Shown: one piece after another, positions 1 through 7,563 of the stretch
Position numbering within the stretch: the stretch's first letter is position 1
Layout of the letters: every line of letters begins with the position of its first letter
Assembly: GCA_031261425.1 (NCBI GenBank)
Contig: JAISJR010000080.1
Coordinates: forward strand, 1 to 36,909
DNA length: 36,909 nt
Direction of reading: 5' to 3'
DNA from: Planctomycetota bacterium
GTDB lineage: Bacteria; Planctomycetota; SZUA-567
Notes under the pieces: model-generated
Database searches by the model: none
What the model was told of the DNA's origin: nothing
Seen by the model: only the letters and a program-made list of their open reading frames with translations
Made by a program: the position numbers and the translations under genes

Positions 1-10
1 GCGCGGCGGG

Positions 11-120
11 ACTGTCGGATGGTTCGCTTCGCGAACCGCTACCCAGGGTGGCGCGGCTGATAGAGCGTCGCCGCTTACCCTGGGCTGATATACGACGCGC
101 TTTCAGCGCGGCTGTCGGAA
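11..120. repeat. GC-rich inverted-repeat element at left edge
   Basis: This is a non-coding block of nested hairpins. A perfect 7-bp stem with a TTC loop lies at 21-37. CCCAGGGT at 42-49 is inverted as ACCCTGGG at 77-84, and a GCGCT/AGCGC hairpin lies at 97-109. CTGTCGGA occurs at both ends (about 13-20 and 112-119). From memory this layout resembles short dispersed repeats in Planctomycetes and relatives; I could not search for it. No ORF was found here. Confidence 0.5.
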
Positions 121-134
121 TAAATTATCAAAAT

Positions 135-149
135 CGCGTAACACGAGTT
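135..149. repeat. Solitary end of the TIR-bearing repeat family
   Basis: CGCGTAACACGAGTT is the exact reverse complement of the left terminal repeat of the elements at 1557-1800 and 30741-30964, but no element body follows. It directly abuts the heptamer repeat that begins at about 147. It may be a remnant or a target of the same process. Confidence 0.5.
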
Positions 150-275
150 GAGAGTTAAGAGAGAATGGGCAGTCGGTGGTGGACAGTGAATAGTCGCAAG
201 CAGTTACTGACCACTGACCACTGACTACTACTCACTCTCTCAACTCTCAACTCTAAACTTTCAACTCTTAACTCT
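147..275. repeat. Nested heptamer palindrome (GAGAGTT arms, CTGACCA inner arms)
   Basis: The outer arms are degenerate tandem GAGAGTT-type heptamers on the left and AACTCTC-type on the right. Inside them is a second set: a diverged AGTGGTCAG-like left arm and a clear CTGACCA tandem at about 208-228, around a short core near 190-205. The right arm runs into the 3' end of hisS and supplies its TGA stop and last residues. It is the only element in the window with two heptamer families nested. Confidence 0.7.
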
Positions 276-1535
276 GATTTTCTCCCGCACGGTTTGCTCG
301 AATTCCGCCAGCGGCACTTCGATTTGTTCGCCGTTTTCGCCGCGCAAGTCCTTAATGACGACGACGCCTTTTTCGAGTTCGCTGTCGCCGGCGATGAGCG
401 CCAGCAACGCGCCGCGCCGGTTGGCGGCGCGCATTTGCGCTTTCATCGAGCGCGCGCCGCAATCCATCGCCGCCGGCACTCCCGCCCGGCGCAACCGCGC
501 CAGCAAGCCGCAAATCGCCCGCTTGCCGTTTTCGCCGAGCGCGACGCCAAACACCGGCAACGGCGGCTCGCAATTGCACGTCTTTAACGCCTCTTGCGCA
601 ATCATCAGCCGCTCCACGCCAATCGCGAAACCGACCGCCGGCATTTCCACCTCGCCGAGTTCGCCGACCAAGCCGTCGTAGCGTCCGCCGCCGCCAAGCG
701 CGTCCTGCGCGCCGAGCGCCGGATGCGTAAATTCAAAAACCGTTTTCGTGTAATAATCCAAGCCGCGCACGAGCGTGCGGTCAAGTTGAAAATCGACGCC
801 GAGACCGCCCAAAAATTCTTGCGCGACGGCGAAATGGTCGCGACATTCGGCGCATAAAAACGCGGCGGCGTCCGGCAACGCGGCGGTTTTCGCGGCGTCG
901 CGCTTGCAGTCGAGCAGGCGAAGCGGATTGCGGTCGTAGCGTTTTTGGCAATTCTCGCACAGCGACGGCAACAGCGGCGCGGCGGCTTCGCGGAGCGCCT
1001 CGCGATAGCGCGGACGGCAGGCGGGACAGCCGATGGAGTTGAGGCGCGTGGTTACGCCGGTGATGCCGAGCAGAGAAAAATAATGCAAGCCGAGCGCGAT
1101 AATTTCCGCGTCGAGCATCGGGTCGGAACTGCCGATGGCTTCGCAACCGATTTGATAAAATTGCCGTTGTCGCCCTTTTTGCGGACGCTCGCGGCGGAAC
1201 ATCGGTCCGGCATACCAGAGTTTGCGGAGCAAGCCGTCTTTGTGGAGGTGGTGTTGCAAATAAGCGCGAATGACGCCGGCGGTGCCTTCGGGGCGGAGCG
1301 TCACCTGCTCGCTACCGGGCTGAAAGGTGAACATTTCTTTTTCGACGATGTCGGTGGTCGCGCCGATGCCGCGCGCGAACAATTCGGTCGGCTCGAAAAT
1401 CGGCGTAACGATACGCTCGTAGTCGTAGAGGGCGAACACTTTCGCCGCCGTCGCGAGATTCTCGGCAAAACGCCGACCGGCGGCGCCGAAATAGTCGTGC
1501 GTGCCTTCGACGCATTGCAACAGTTGTTTGGTCAT
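261..1535 (-). CDS. hisS: Histidyl-tRNA synthetase
   Basis: Class II aminoacyl-tRNA synthetase that charges tRNA-His in the cytoplasm; 424 aa, normal length. It shows GTHDY near the N-terminus, RPEGTAG, the motif 2 region (MFRRERPQKGRQRQF), the histidine-specific LVRGLDYYTKT stretch, GGGGRYDGL and motif 3 (GFAIGVERL), then a C-terminal anticodon-binding domain. A mid-protein insertion has CPAC, CENC and CAEC pairs, as I recall from other HisRS proteins. The ATG at 1533-1535 is chosen because AGAGGAG lies 7 nt upstream. The frame stays open for 45 more codons, but that part is encoded by the upstream repeat and lacks HisRS similarity. The C-terminal RVKS and the TGA stop come from the GAGAGTT-type repeat. 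It is divergent from rnr. Confidence 0.97.
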   Translation of the reverse strand: MTKQLLQCVEGTHDYFGAAGRRFAENLATAAKVFALYDYERIVTPIFEPTELFARGIGATTDIVEKEMFTFQPGSEQVTLRPEGTAGVIRAYLQHHLHKDGLLRKLWYAGPMFRRERPQKGRQRQFYQIGCEAIGSSDPMLDAEIIALGLHYFSLLGITGVTTRLNSIGCPACRPRYREALREAAAPLLPSLCENCQKRYDRNPLRLLDCKRDAAKTAALPDAAAFLCAECRDHFAVAQEFLGGLGVDFQLDRTLVRGLDYYTKTVFEFTHPALGAQDALGGGGRYDGLVGELGEVEMPAVGFAIGVERLMIAQEALKTCNCEPPLPVFGVALGENGKRAICGLLARLRRAGVPAAMDCGARSMKAQMRAANRRGALLALIAGDSELEKGVVVIKDLRGENGEQIEVPLAEFEQTVREKIRVKS

Positions 1536-1556
1536 AGCGTTCTCCTCTAAATTTGT

Positions 1557-1800
1557 AACTCGTGTTACGCGGTCAACAAAAAGACGCGAATTTTTTACGA
1601 ATAAAAAAAAGAGATTTCTTGTCCACGAATTCCACGAATTACACGAAATAAAGAATCGGAAAACGGACAAAAAAATTTGGAAAGCCCACTAACCTTCGCT
1701 TCGCTCGGTTTCGGGTTAATTCGTCTAATTCGTGTTAATTCGTGTTAAGTTCTTTTCGTGTTCATTCGTGGTTCTCTTTTTTTTGCGCGTAACGTGAGTT
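1557..1800. repeat. TIR-bearing non-coding element, copy 1
   Basis: About 244 bp, bounded by AACTCGTGTTACGCG (1557-1571) and CGCGTAACGTGAGTT (1786-1800), a 15-bp terminal inverted repeat with 2 mismatches. The interior has cacgaatt-type tandem units in both orientations, an A/T-rich spacer, and a CTTCGCTTCGCTCGG core. The same element recurs at 30741-30964 (direct) and 20408-20607 and 13103-13293 (inverted). No transposase is encoded, so it is MITE-like. It sits between divergent hisS and rnr, 21 bp upstream of the hisS start, so the hisS promoter may lie in it. Confidence 0.75.
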
Positions 1801-1936
1801 TGTAAATGAACGCCGGATTGTATTTTGCCGGAAACCGATTGCAAAACACTCCGCGAAAAAAATCGGCGGACGCTATAAATCCGCCGCGCCGTCCGTAAAA
1901 TGCGTCGCTTTACTTTTCTCACCTTGCGAAGCGACT

Positions 1937-3901
1937 ATGACCAATCAGAAAAAAATAACCGACGGCGAGCCGTTAATCGGCACCATCACCATCACCCACA
2001 GCGGTTGCGGCTTTTTTGTGCCGGACGACAGTTCGCTCTCCGACGTTTATATCGGCGAAGGGTATCTCGGCATGGCGTTAGACGGCGACCGCGTGAAGAT
2101 TCAACTTGACCACCCCAGCGGACACGGCGTCCGTAAATTCGGACACGTCGTCGAAGTCGTCGCGCGCTCCGCCGCGCACCTCGTCGCCACCGTCATCGAC
2201 GGCGGACGCGCCCGCCCCGAAGACCCGAAAAATCCGTTCGACTATAAAATCATCGACCCGCCGGCGGGTTTGCGCGCCGGCGTCAAAGTACTGCTGAAGA
2301 CCGTCGTCTTCCCCGGCGACGGCGAAGAGCCGCAAGCCGGCGTCGCCGAAATTTTAGGCGCGGGCGGCGAGCCGCGCACCGAAATCGCCGCGATTCTCCG
2401 CAGTTTTCAGGCGCCGGAAGCGTTCCCCGACGCCGTCCGCCAACACGCCCGCCAACTGCTCGGTCGCCTCAATTTCACCGCCGAAAACCGGAGCGACCTG
2501 ACGGCTTTGCGCTGTTGCACGATTGACCCGGACGACGCCCGCGACTACGACGACGCGCTGTCTTTTGAGCGCTTGAAAAACGGGCATTGCCGCGTCGGCG
2601 TTCATATCGCCGACGTTTCGGCTTTCGTTACGCCGGGCGACGTTATCGACGACGAAGCCGCCGAGCGCTCGACCAGCATTTATCTGCCCGACCGCGTTAT
2701 TCCGATGTTGCCGGAAGAATTGTCCAATGAAATTTGCTCGTTGCGCCCGAACGTGCCGCGTTACGCCAAAACGGTTTTCATCGAATTTTCGCCGGACGGC
2801 GAGCGCAAAAAATATCACATCGAACGCTCGCTCATCAAAAGTTCCCGCCGCCTAACTTACAAACAGGCGCGGCAAATTATCGACGACGAAACCGCCGCGT
2901 CGGCGCTCGGCGACGCGGCGTTGGTCGAGGATTTGCGCGGCTTGCACGCTTTGGCGCAAAGGTTGCGCGCCAAGCGTCTCGCGGGCGGCGCGATTGAACT
3001 CAATATGCGCGAAATGCAAATTACGTTTGACGAGAAAGGCAACGCGACCGGTTTGGTCACGGTCGAAAACGATTTTTCGCACCAATTGGTCGAAGAATTT
3101 ATGTTGGCGGCGAACGTGGCGGTGGCGGAGTGGTGCAAACAAAACGGCTTGCCGGTGTTGCACCGTCAGCACGAGCCGCCGAGCGACGAGGCGGTGGCGG
3201 ATTTGGCGGAATTTTTATCGGCGGCGGGACAGCCGTTTAAGCCGCCGTTTCAGCGCGAGCGCTTGCAGAAAATTATCGACAAAACCAAAGGACAGCCGGA
3301 GGCGCGCGCCATCAATCTCGCGGTTCTCAAAAGTTTTTCGCGCGCGGTGTATGGACCGCGCGGCGACATCGGGCATTTCGCGCTGAATTTTCCGAGTTAT
3401 TTGCATTTCACTTCGCCGATTCGCCGCTATCCCGATTTGCATTTGCACCAAATGCTGGATAAGGCGTTCGCCCTGACCGGCAAAGAAAAATTGCCGGTTA
3501 AATTGCGGCAAAAAATCCTGCCGTCGGCGACGGTCGATTTGACGAAATTGGGCGAGCATTGTTCGGGACGCGAGCGGCGGGCGATGAAAATCGAAGAGGG
3601 GGCGAAATCGTTTTTCCGCCTGCAATTATTGGACGCGACGCCGCAACGCGAATTTAAGGCGGTGATTACCGGCGTGCGCAAATTCGGGATTTTCGTGGAA
3701 ATCGAAAAGTATTTTGTCGAGGGGATGATTCCGCGCTGGTTGATTGAGCGCAAAGGATTTTCGATGCGGGAGGTCAATCCCAACGCGCGCGGCGCCGACG
3801 CCAAGGGCTTCCACTTGGGACAAGAAGTGCGCGTGCGCGTCATCAACCTCAACCTCGCCGAGCGCTATTGCGAATTCGACTTTATCGGGGTGGCGCGGTA
3901 A
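1937..3901 (+). CDS. rnr: Exoribonuclease, RNase II/RNase R family
   Basis: Hydrolytic, processive 3'-5' exoribonuclease for RNA decay; 654 aa. An N-terminal cold-shock-type OB region (GTITITHSGCGFFVPDD) comes first. The RNB catalytic domain has the aspartate cluster IDPDDARDYDDA (D197, D203, D205, D206), the HIADVSAFV and SIYLPDRVIPMLPEELS blocks, and TSPIRRYPDLHLH. The C-terminal S1 domain is near residues 570-650 (FKAVITGVRKFGIFVE). Length is nearer E. coli RNase II (644) than RNase R (813): the N-terminal helix-turn-helix and basic tail of RNase R are missing. The sequence style is RNase R-like, so rnr is the better name, with some doubt. No good Shine-Dalgarno precedes the ATG. Divergent from hisS. 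Confidence 0.93.
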   Translation: MTNQKKITDGEPLIGTITITHSGCGFFVPDDSSLSDVYIGEGYLGMALDGDRVKIQLDHPSGHGVRKFGHVVEVVARSAAHLVATVIDGGRARPEDPKNPFDYKIIDPPAGLRAGVKVLLKTVVFPGDGEEPQAGVAEILGAGGEPRTEIAAILRSFQAPEAFPDAVRQHARQLLGRLNFTAENRSDLTALRCCTIDPDDARDYDDALSFERLKNGHCRVGVHIADVSAFVTPGDVIDDEAAERSTSIYLPDRVIPMLPEELSNEICSLRPNVPRYAKTVFIEFSPDGERKKYHIERSLIKSSRRLTYKQARQIIDDETAASALGDAALVEDLRGLHALAQRLRAKRLAGGAIELNMREMQITFDEKGNATGLVTVENDFSHQLVEEFMLAANVAVAEWCKQNGLPVLHRQHEPPSDEAVADLAEFLSAAGQPFKPPFQRERLQKIIDKTKGQPEARAINLAVLKSFSRAVYGPRGDIGHFALNFPSYLHFTSPIRRYPDLHLHQMLDKAFALTGKEKLPVKLRQKILPSATVDLTKLGEHCSGRERRAMKIEEGAKSFFRLQLLDATPQREFKAVITGVRKFGIFVEIEKYFVEGMIPRWLIERKGFSMREVNPNARGADAKGFHLGQEVRVRVINLNLAERYCEFDFIGVAR

Positions 3902-3917
3902 GGGGGCGACCGCTTGC

Positions 3918-3967
3918 GCTCTATTTCAATATGCCACGCTTTTTAAGGCGTGGCAACTGAATAGAGC
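3918..3967 (+). terminator. Long hairpin downstream of rnr
   Basis: GCTCTATT (3918-3925) pairs with AATAGAGC (3960-3967), and inside it TGCCACGC (3932-3939) pairs with GCGTGGCA (3948-3955) around a T-rich loop. It begins 17 nt after the rnr stop. There is no U-run after the stem, so it may act as an mRNA 3' stabiliser rather than a classic intrinsic terminator. Confidence 0.45.
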
Positions 3968-3976
3968 CGCCGTAAG

Positions 3977-4014
3977 AAATTCCCCGCGCCTTTCGGCGCG
4001 AGGAAAGTGGAATT
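3977..4014. other. Second hairpin in the rnr-dnaK gap
   Basis: CGCGCC (3985-3990) pairs with GGCGCG (3995-4000) across a TTTC loop, flanked by weakly inverted GAAATTCC/GGAATTAC sequences. Its role is unknown. It may be part of one larger palindromic element with the hairpin at 3918-3967. Confidence 0.4.
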
Positions 4015-4023
4015 ACCGAGACG

Positions 4024-4050
4024 TTTAAGGCAATTATGTTTTAAGGCAAT
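4024..4050. promoter_or_regulatory. Paired direct repeats upstream of the sigma-54 promoter
   Basis: TTTAAGGCAAT occurs exactly at 4024-4034 and again at 4040-4050, 16 bp start to start, about 150-175 bp upstream of the -24/-12 element before dnaK. This distance suits a bacterial enhancer-binding protein. The assignment is inferred from position only. Confidence 0.3.
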
Positions 4051-4197
4051 CAAGAATCGCGCCCGCCAAAACATCGCGCCATTTTGACCATTCCGGCGTG
4101 AAGAATCAACCGCTGAGCGCCGCCGCCCCGCCCTGCCCCGTTATTTTATCATCTTAATAAATAACCGATTACGCCAACGCCGCCGCGCTCAAAATTC

Positions 4198-4213
4198 TGG
4201 CACGGCGCTTGCT
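4198..4213 (+). promoter_or_regulatory. Sigma-54 (-24/-12) promoter of dnaK
   Basis: TGGCACGGCGCTTGCT matches the RpoN consensus TGGCAC-N5-TTGCW at every defined position with the correct GG-to-GC spacing. Transcription would begin near 4224, giving a leader of about 80 nt before the dnaK ATG at 4305. No CIRCE inverted repeat was seen in the gap. Sigma-54 promoters need an activator ATPase; a candidate binding pair lies at 4024-4050. Confidence 0.7.
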
Positions 4214-4304
4214 ATGCGGCGCGCGGTTTCGTTTTTTGCCGTGCGAACGGTTCAACGATTTTCATTACGATTTTTCATCAAACTCAAAATAACGGAGGTG
4301 TCCT

Positions 4305-6266
4305 ATGGGAAAAATTATCGGCATTGATTTAGGCACGACCAATTCGTGCGTGGCGGTGATGGAAGGCGGCGACGCCAAAGTCATCCCCAACAAAGAAGGC
4401 AGTCGCACCACCCCGTCGGTCGTCGCGTTCGCCGCCGACGGCGAGCGGCTCGTCGGACAACTCGCGAAACGCCAGGCGGTAACCAATCCGAAAAACACCG
4501 TGTATAGCATCAAGCGGTTTATGGGGCGGCGCCACAACGAAGTCGCGACCGAAGAAAAAATGGTGCCTTACGAAATCAGCGGCGGCGCGAGCGACTTGGT
4601 CAAGGTCAAGGCGAACGGCAAAGAATACACCCCGCCGGAAATCAGCGCGGTGATTTTGCAATACTTGAAATCCTGCGCCGAGGATTATCTCGGCGAAAAA
4701 GTCGAAGACGCGGTCATCACCGTGCCGGCGTATTTCAACGACGCGCAACGGCAGGCGACCAAAGACGCCGGTCGCATCGCCGGTCTGAACGTCAAGCGCA
4801 TCGTCAACGAACCGACCGCCGCGTCGCTCGCTTACGGCTTGGACAAAAAGAAAAGTGAAAAAATCGTCGTCTTCGACTTGGGCGGCGGCACGTTCGACGT
4901 GTCGATTCTCGATGTCGGCGACGGCGTGTTCGAGGTCTTGGCGACGCACGGCGACACGCATCTCGGCGGCGACGATTTCGACGAGGCGATTATCCGCTGG
5001 TTGCTCGAAGAGTTCCGCAAAGACCACGGCATCGACCTGACCAAAGACCCGATGGCGATGCAACGGCTCAAAGAAGCGGCGGAAAAAGCGAAATGCGAAT
5101 TGTCGGCGGCGAGCAGCACCGCCATCAACATTCCGTATATCACCGCCGACGCCGGCGGTCCGAAACATTTGGCGCTCAATTTGACCCGCGCGAAATTCGA
5201 GGAATTGTGCGACAAATTATTTGACCGTTTGGTGGAACCGTGCGAAGCGGCGCTGAAAGACGCGAATTTGGACTCGTCGAAAATCGACGAAGTGGTGTTG
5301 GTCGGCGGCTCGATTCGGATTCCGAAAGTGCAGGAGTTGGTCAAGAAAATCTTCAAAACCAATCGCGACCCGAACAAAAGCGTCAATCCCGACGAAGTCG
5401 TCGCGGTCGGCGCGGCGATTCAGGGCGGCATTTTGGCGGGCGAAGTCCACGACGTGTTGCTTCTCGACGTTACGCCGCTGACGCTCGGCATTGAAACCTT
5501 AGGCGGCGTGATGACGCCGTTGATTGAGCGCAACACGACGATTCCGACGGAAAAAAGCGAGACGTTTTCGACGGCGGCGGACAATCAACCGGCGGTCGAT
5601 ATTCACGTCTTGCAGGGCGAACGGAAAATGGCGAAGGACAACCGGACGCTCGGCAAGTTCCAACTCGACGGGATTCCGGCGGCGCCGCGCGGCGTGCCGC
5701 AAATCGAAGTAACGTTCAAAATCGACGCCAACGGCATTTTGTCGGTGAGCGCGAAGGACAAGGCGACGAACAAAGAGCAGACGATTACGATTAAGGACAG
5801 TAGCGGTTTGTCCGACGCGGAAATCAAACGGATGGTCGAGGACGCCAAACAGCACGCGGCGGAAGACGAGGAAAAGAAACAACTCGTTGACGCGCAAAAC
5901 AAAGCCGAACAGATGGTGTTCCAGACCAAGAAAATGCTCGACGAAAATAAGGACAAAATCGACGCGGCGAAAGTCGGCGAATTGGAAAGCGCGATTGCCA
6001 AACTCGACGGCGTGAAGAAAAGCGCGAATCTCGCGGAAATCCAAAGCGCCCTCGCCGAGTTTGAAAAATCAAGCCACGCGATTGCCGAAGAATTGTATAA
6101 GGCAAGCGCGGCGGCGAGCGCGGGCGCTGGTGCGGGTTTCACCAACGCGGGCGGCGCGGGATTTACCAACGCGGGCGGCACAGCGCCCGACCCGGCGGCG
6201 GCGAGCAAAAATAACGACGGCACGATTGACGCCGATTTCAAGGTCGTCGATGACGAAAAGAAATAA
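4305..6266 (+). CDS. dnaK: Chaperone protein DnaK (Hsp70)
   Basis: ATP-dependent cytosolic chaperone that works with DnaJ and GrpE; 653 aa, full length. The nucleotide-binding domain shows [56 protein letters not shown] and the adenosine-site [10 protein letters not shown] (usually GGSTR; here Ile replaces Thr). The substrate-binding domain begins after [14 protein letters not shown], and the helical lid carries the Lys/Glu-rich C-terminal third. The tail has a short in-frame duplication of GFTNAGG near residues 609-625 and ends [15 protein letters not shown] strong Shine-Dalgarno (GGAGG) precedes the ATG. No dnaJ or grpE is adjacent. It stands alone between a sigma-54 promoter and an intrinsic terminator. 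Confidence 0.98.
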   Translation: MGKIIGIDLGTTNSCVAVMEGGDAKVIPNKEGSRTTPSVVAFAADGERLVGQLAKRQAVTNPKNTVYSIKRFMGRRHNEVATEEKMVPYEISGGASDLVKVKANGKEYTPPEISAVILQYLKSCAEDYLGEKVEDAVITVPAYFNDAQRQATKDAGRIAGLNVKRIVNEPTAASLAYGLDKKKSEKIVVFDLGGGTFDVSILDVGDGVFEVLATHGDTHLGGDDFDEAIIRWLLEEFRKDHGIDLTKDPMAMQRLKEAAEKAKCELSAASSTAINIPYITADAGGPKHLALNLTRAKFEELCDKLFDRLVEPCEAALKDANLDSSKIDEVVLVGGSIRIPKVQELVKKIFKTNRDPNKSVNPDEVVAVGAAIQGGILAGEVHDVLLLDVTPLTLGIETLGGVMTPLIERNTTIPTEKSETFSTAADNQPAVDIHVLQGERKMAKDNRTLGKFQLDGIPAAPRGVPQIEVTFKIDANGILSVSAKDKATNKEQTITIKDSSGLSDAEIKRMVEDAKQHAAEDEEKKQLVDAQNKAEQMVFQTKKMLDENKDKIDAAKVGELESAIAKLDGVKKSANLAEIQSALAEFEKSSHAIAEELYKASAAASAGAGAGFTNAGGAGFTNAGGTAPDPAAASKNNDGTIDADFKVVDDEKK

Positions 6267-6283
6267 GGTTCGCCCAAAAAAAT

Positions 6284-6321
6284 AAAAGCGCGGGGGAGAG
6301 ATGCCCCCCGCGCTTTTTTTT
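6284..6321 (+). terminator. Intrinsic terminator of dnaK
   Basis: AAAAGCGCGGGGG pairs with the following CCCCC-CGCGCTTTT across a short AGAGATG loop, and the stem runs directly into a U8 tract. It starts 18 nt after the dnaK stop. The A-run before the stem would also let it act on the opposite strand, for the convergent gene at 6381-6701. Confidence 0.9.
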
Positions 6322-6385
6322 AGGGTTTTAAGAAAGTTAAGGGATTTAAGAATTTTAAGATGCTTAAACCCCTTAACTCCCTACC
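6322..6385. repeat. Heptamer-type palindrome (TTAAGGG/TTTAAGA arms)
   Basis: The left arm has repeated TTAAG units (TTTTAAGAAAGTTAAGGG and following). The right arm is the inverse, CTTAAACCCCTTAACTCCCTA. It lies between dnaK and the convergent small gene and contains that gene's TAG stop (6381-6383). The layout matches the other heptamer-arm elements. Confidence 0.5.
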
Positions 6386-6701
6386 CGACCAAATTAACTA
6401 AATGCGGTTGACCGTCGTTGTTCACGCCCATTCGCCAACCCGTTTTTTTGCCGGCGGATTCGTCTTTTTTGTCGCGGCGACGGCGCTGTTGGTTGGGCGC
6501 ATTGCCGTCGCCGTCGGAGTCAACCCCGCCCTGCTCGGCGTGAGTCAACGCGCCGACGCCTTCGCGTCCTTGCCGATGCGCTTTCGCCTGCATCGTTTCG
6601 GCGAATAAATGTTGCGCCCGCCCGACATCGGCGTCGCGCTCCGCCACCGCTTGCATCACCGGCGCCGTCGCCGACGGCAACGTTACTTGCACCGCGTCCA
6701 T
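6381..6701 (-). CDS. Small hypothetical protein with basic low-complexity middle
   Basis: 106 aa of unknown function. A canonical AAGGAGGG Shine-Dalgarno lies 5 nt before the ATG at 6701, which argues for a real gene. The N-terminal half (about 1-50) looks helical and polar; the middle carries RRRRDKKDES, and the end reads GQPHLVNLVG. The pattern of helical start, charged disordered middle and short hydrophobic C-terminal motif resembles small unclassified proteins in several bacterial groups, but I cannot name a family. It is transcribed towards dnaK, and its stop lies in the repeat after the dnaK terminator. The opposite-strand ORF inside it has no ribosome site and is taken as a shadow. 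Confidence 0.7.
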   Translation of the reverse strand: MDAVQVTLPSATAPVMQAVAERDADVGRAQHLFAETMQAKAHRQGREGVGALTHAEQGGVDSDGDGNAPNQQRRRRDKKDESAGKKTGWRMGVNNDGQPHLVNLVG

Positions 6702-6718
6702 ATTACCCTCCTTGTTAT

Positions 6719-6838
6719 GAATTAAAAATTACAAATTAAAAATTAAAAATTGGAGGAGTTAATCGTCAAAATTGCGCGAAGCGAATTTGAAAATCAAACA
6801 CCAAAATTTTTAATTTTTAATTTATAATTTTTAATTCG
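6719..6838. repeat. AAAAATT-heptamer palindrome, copy 1
   Basis: Arms of tandem AATTAAA/AATTACA heptamers (left) and AATTTTT/TTTATAA (right) flank a core with ggagttaatcgtcaaaattgcgcgaagcg. The right arm encodes the end of kdsC (its TAA is at 6831-6833). Other members lie at 8683-8822, 14466-14595, 15183-15290 and 20604-20712. Confidence 0.75.
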
Positions 6839-7340
6839 TATCTCTCCCCGCCAACAAAAAATCAAAAATTTCGCGGACGGCGCCGCGTCCGCCGGTTTTG
6901 GTCGTTACCGCCGCCGCCGCCGCCAGCGCGGGCGCGGTCGCGTCCGCCACCGCCACGCCGATGCCGGCGGCGCGCAAACACGGCGCGTCGGGGAAGTCGT
7001 CGCCGACGTAGAGAATTTCATCCAACGGCACGTTTAGGCGCTCGCCGATTTCGCGCAGACGCGGCAGTTTTTCCGCCGCCTGCGTGACGACGCAATCGAC
7101 TTTCAACTCGGCGGCGCGGCGCTCGACGGCGGCGCCGCCCCGTCCGGTCAAGAACGCCGTCAAGCCGCCGGCGCGATGCCACAAATCAAAACCCGCGCCG
7201 TCTTTGGCGTTGAAGATTTTGAAGTCCGCGCCGTCGCTCGTAATGCCGATGCCGCCGTCGGTCAACACGCCATCGACATCGCACACCACCAATTTAATTT
7301 TCCGCCACCGTTCCGGCGGCAATTCGTCCAATCGCGTCAT
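6831..7340 (-). CDS. kdsC: 3-deoxy-D-manno-octulosonate 8-phosphate phosphatase (KdsC)
   Basis: HAD-superfamily phosphatase that removes phosphate from Kdo-8-P in the pathway to LPS inner-core Kdo; cytoplasmic, 169 aa, the usual length for this C0-type, capless HAD family. Motif I is VCDVDGVLTDG (nucleophile D21, acid/base D23). FLTGRGG is motif II, EKLPRL supplies the motif III lysine, and YVGDDFPDAP is motif IV (usually GDDLNDLP). A strong AAGGAGA ribosome site precedes the ATG at 7340. The last residues (DTN) and the TAA stop are encoded by the AT-rich repeat. No kdsA, kdsB or kdsD is next to it. A related sialic-acid phosphatase role cannot be fully excluded from sequence. Confidence 0.9.
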   Translation of the reverse strand: MTRLDELPPERWRKIKLVVCDVDGVLTDGGIGITSDGADFKIFNAKDGAGFDLWHRAGGLTAFLTGRGGAAVERRAAELKVDCVVTQAAEKLPRLREIGERLNVPLDEILYVGDDFPDAPCLRAAGIGVAVADATAPALAAAAAVTTKTGGRGAVREIFDFLLAGRDTN

Positions 7341-7400
7341 TCTTATCTCCTTTTTTTCGTCGAGTCGGAATATAATGAATACGTTTCGTAACCTCCGCTT

Positions 7401-7548
7401 AATTCCCCTCTACGGAGGGGTGGCATCGCGACGCTCTGGTTCTATGTCGCGATGACGGGGTGGTTGCCGAAACAGGGGCAACGCAAAACAACCACCCCGT
7501 CAGGCGAGATAGAGCGTTTCGCCTGCCACCCCTCCGTAGAGGGGAATT
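7401..7548. repeat. 148-bp perfect-ended palindrome with three internal hairpins
   Basis: A 25-bp perfect inverted repeat (7401-7425 and 7524-7548, CCCCTCTACGGAGGGG type) closes the element. Inside are a TCGCGA hairpin (7426-7431/7447-7452), a 14-bp perfect stem TGACGGGGTGGTTG (7453-7466) with its inverse at 7489-7502, and an AGGCGA/TCGCCT hairpin (7502-7507/7519-7524). It can fold as a multi-arm junction. It lies between divergent kdsC and thiH. A partial GAGGGGAATTAAAG end recurs at about 12206-12219. Confidence 0.8.
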
Positions 7549-7563
7549 TAACAGGATTTCCCA

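Noticed and set aside
294-1550. Several ORFs opposite hisS, including a 201-aa one
   Set aside because: They are shadows of a strongly conserved gene in high-GC DNA and match no family.
1501-1692. ORFs encoding peptides with VDRVTRVTN-like sequence inside the TIR-bearing repeats
   Set aside because: The same peptide appears wherever the repeat is read (also near 30740-30809). There are no ribosome sites and it is non-coding repeat DNA.
4100-4304. CIRCE or sigma-32 type control of dnaK
   Set aside because: No TTAGCACTC-N9-GAGTGCTAA inverted repeat was found, and the sigma-54 element explains the region better.
4265-6277. Long minus-strand ORFs opposite dnaK (up to 279 aa)
   Set aside because: Antisense shadows caused by codon bias; no start signals and no motifs.
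6402-6608. Plus-strand ORF with a hydrophobic N-terminus opposite the 106-aa gene
   Set aside because: The minus-strand gene has a canonical ribosome site; this one has none.
7401-7563. TPP riboswitch before thiH
   Set aside because: The leader is a perfect palindromic repeat and lacks CTGAGA and the other conserved thi-box segments.
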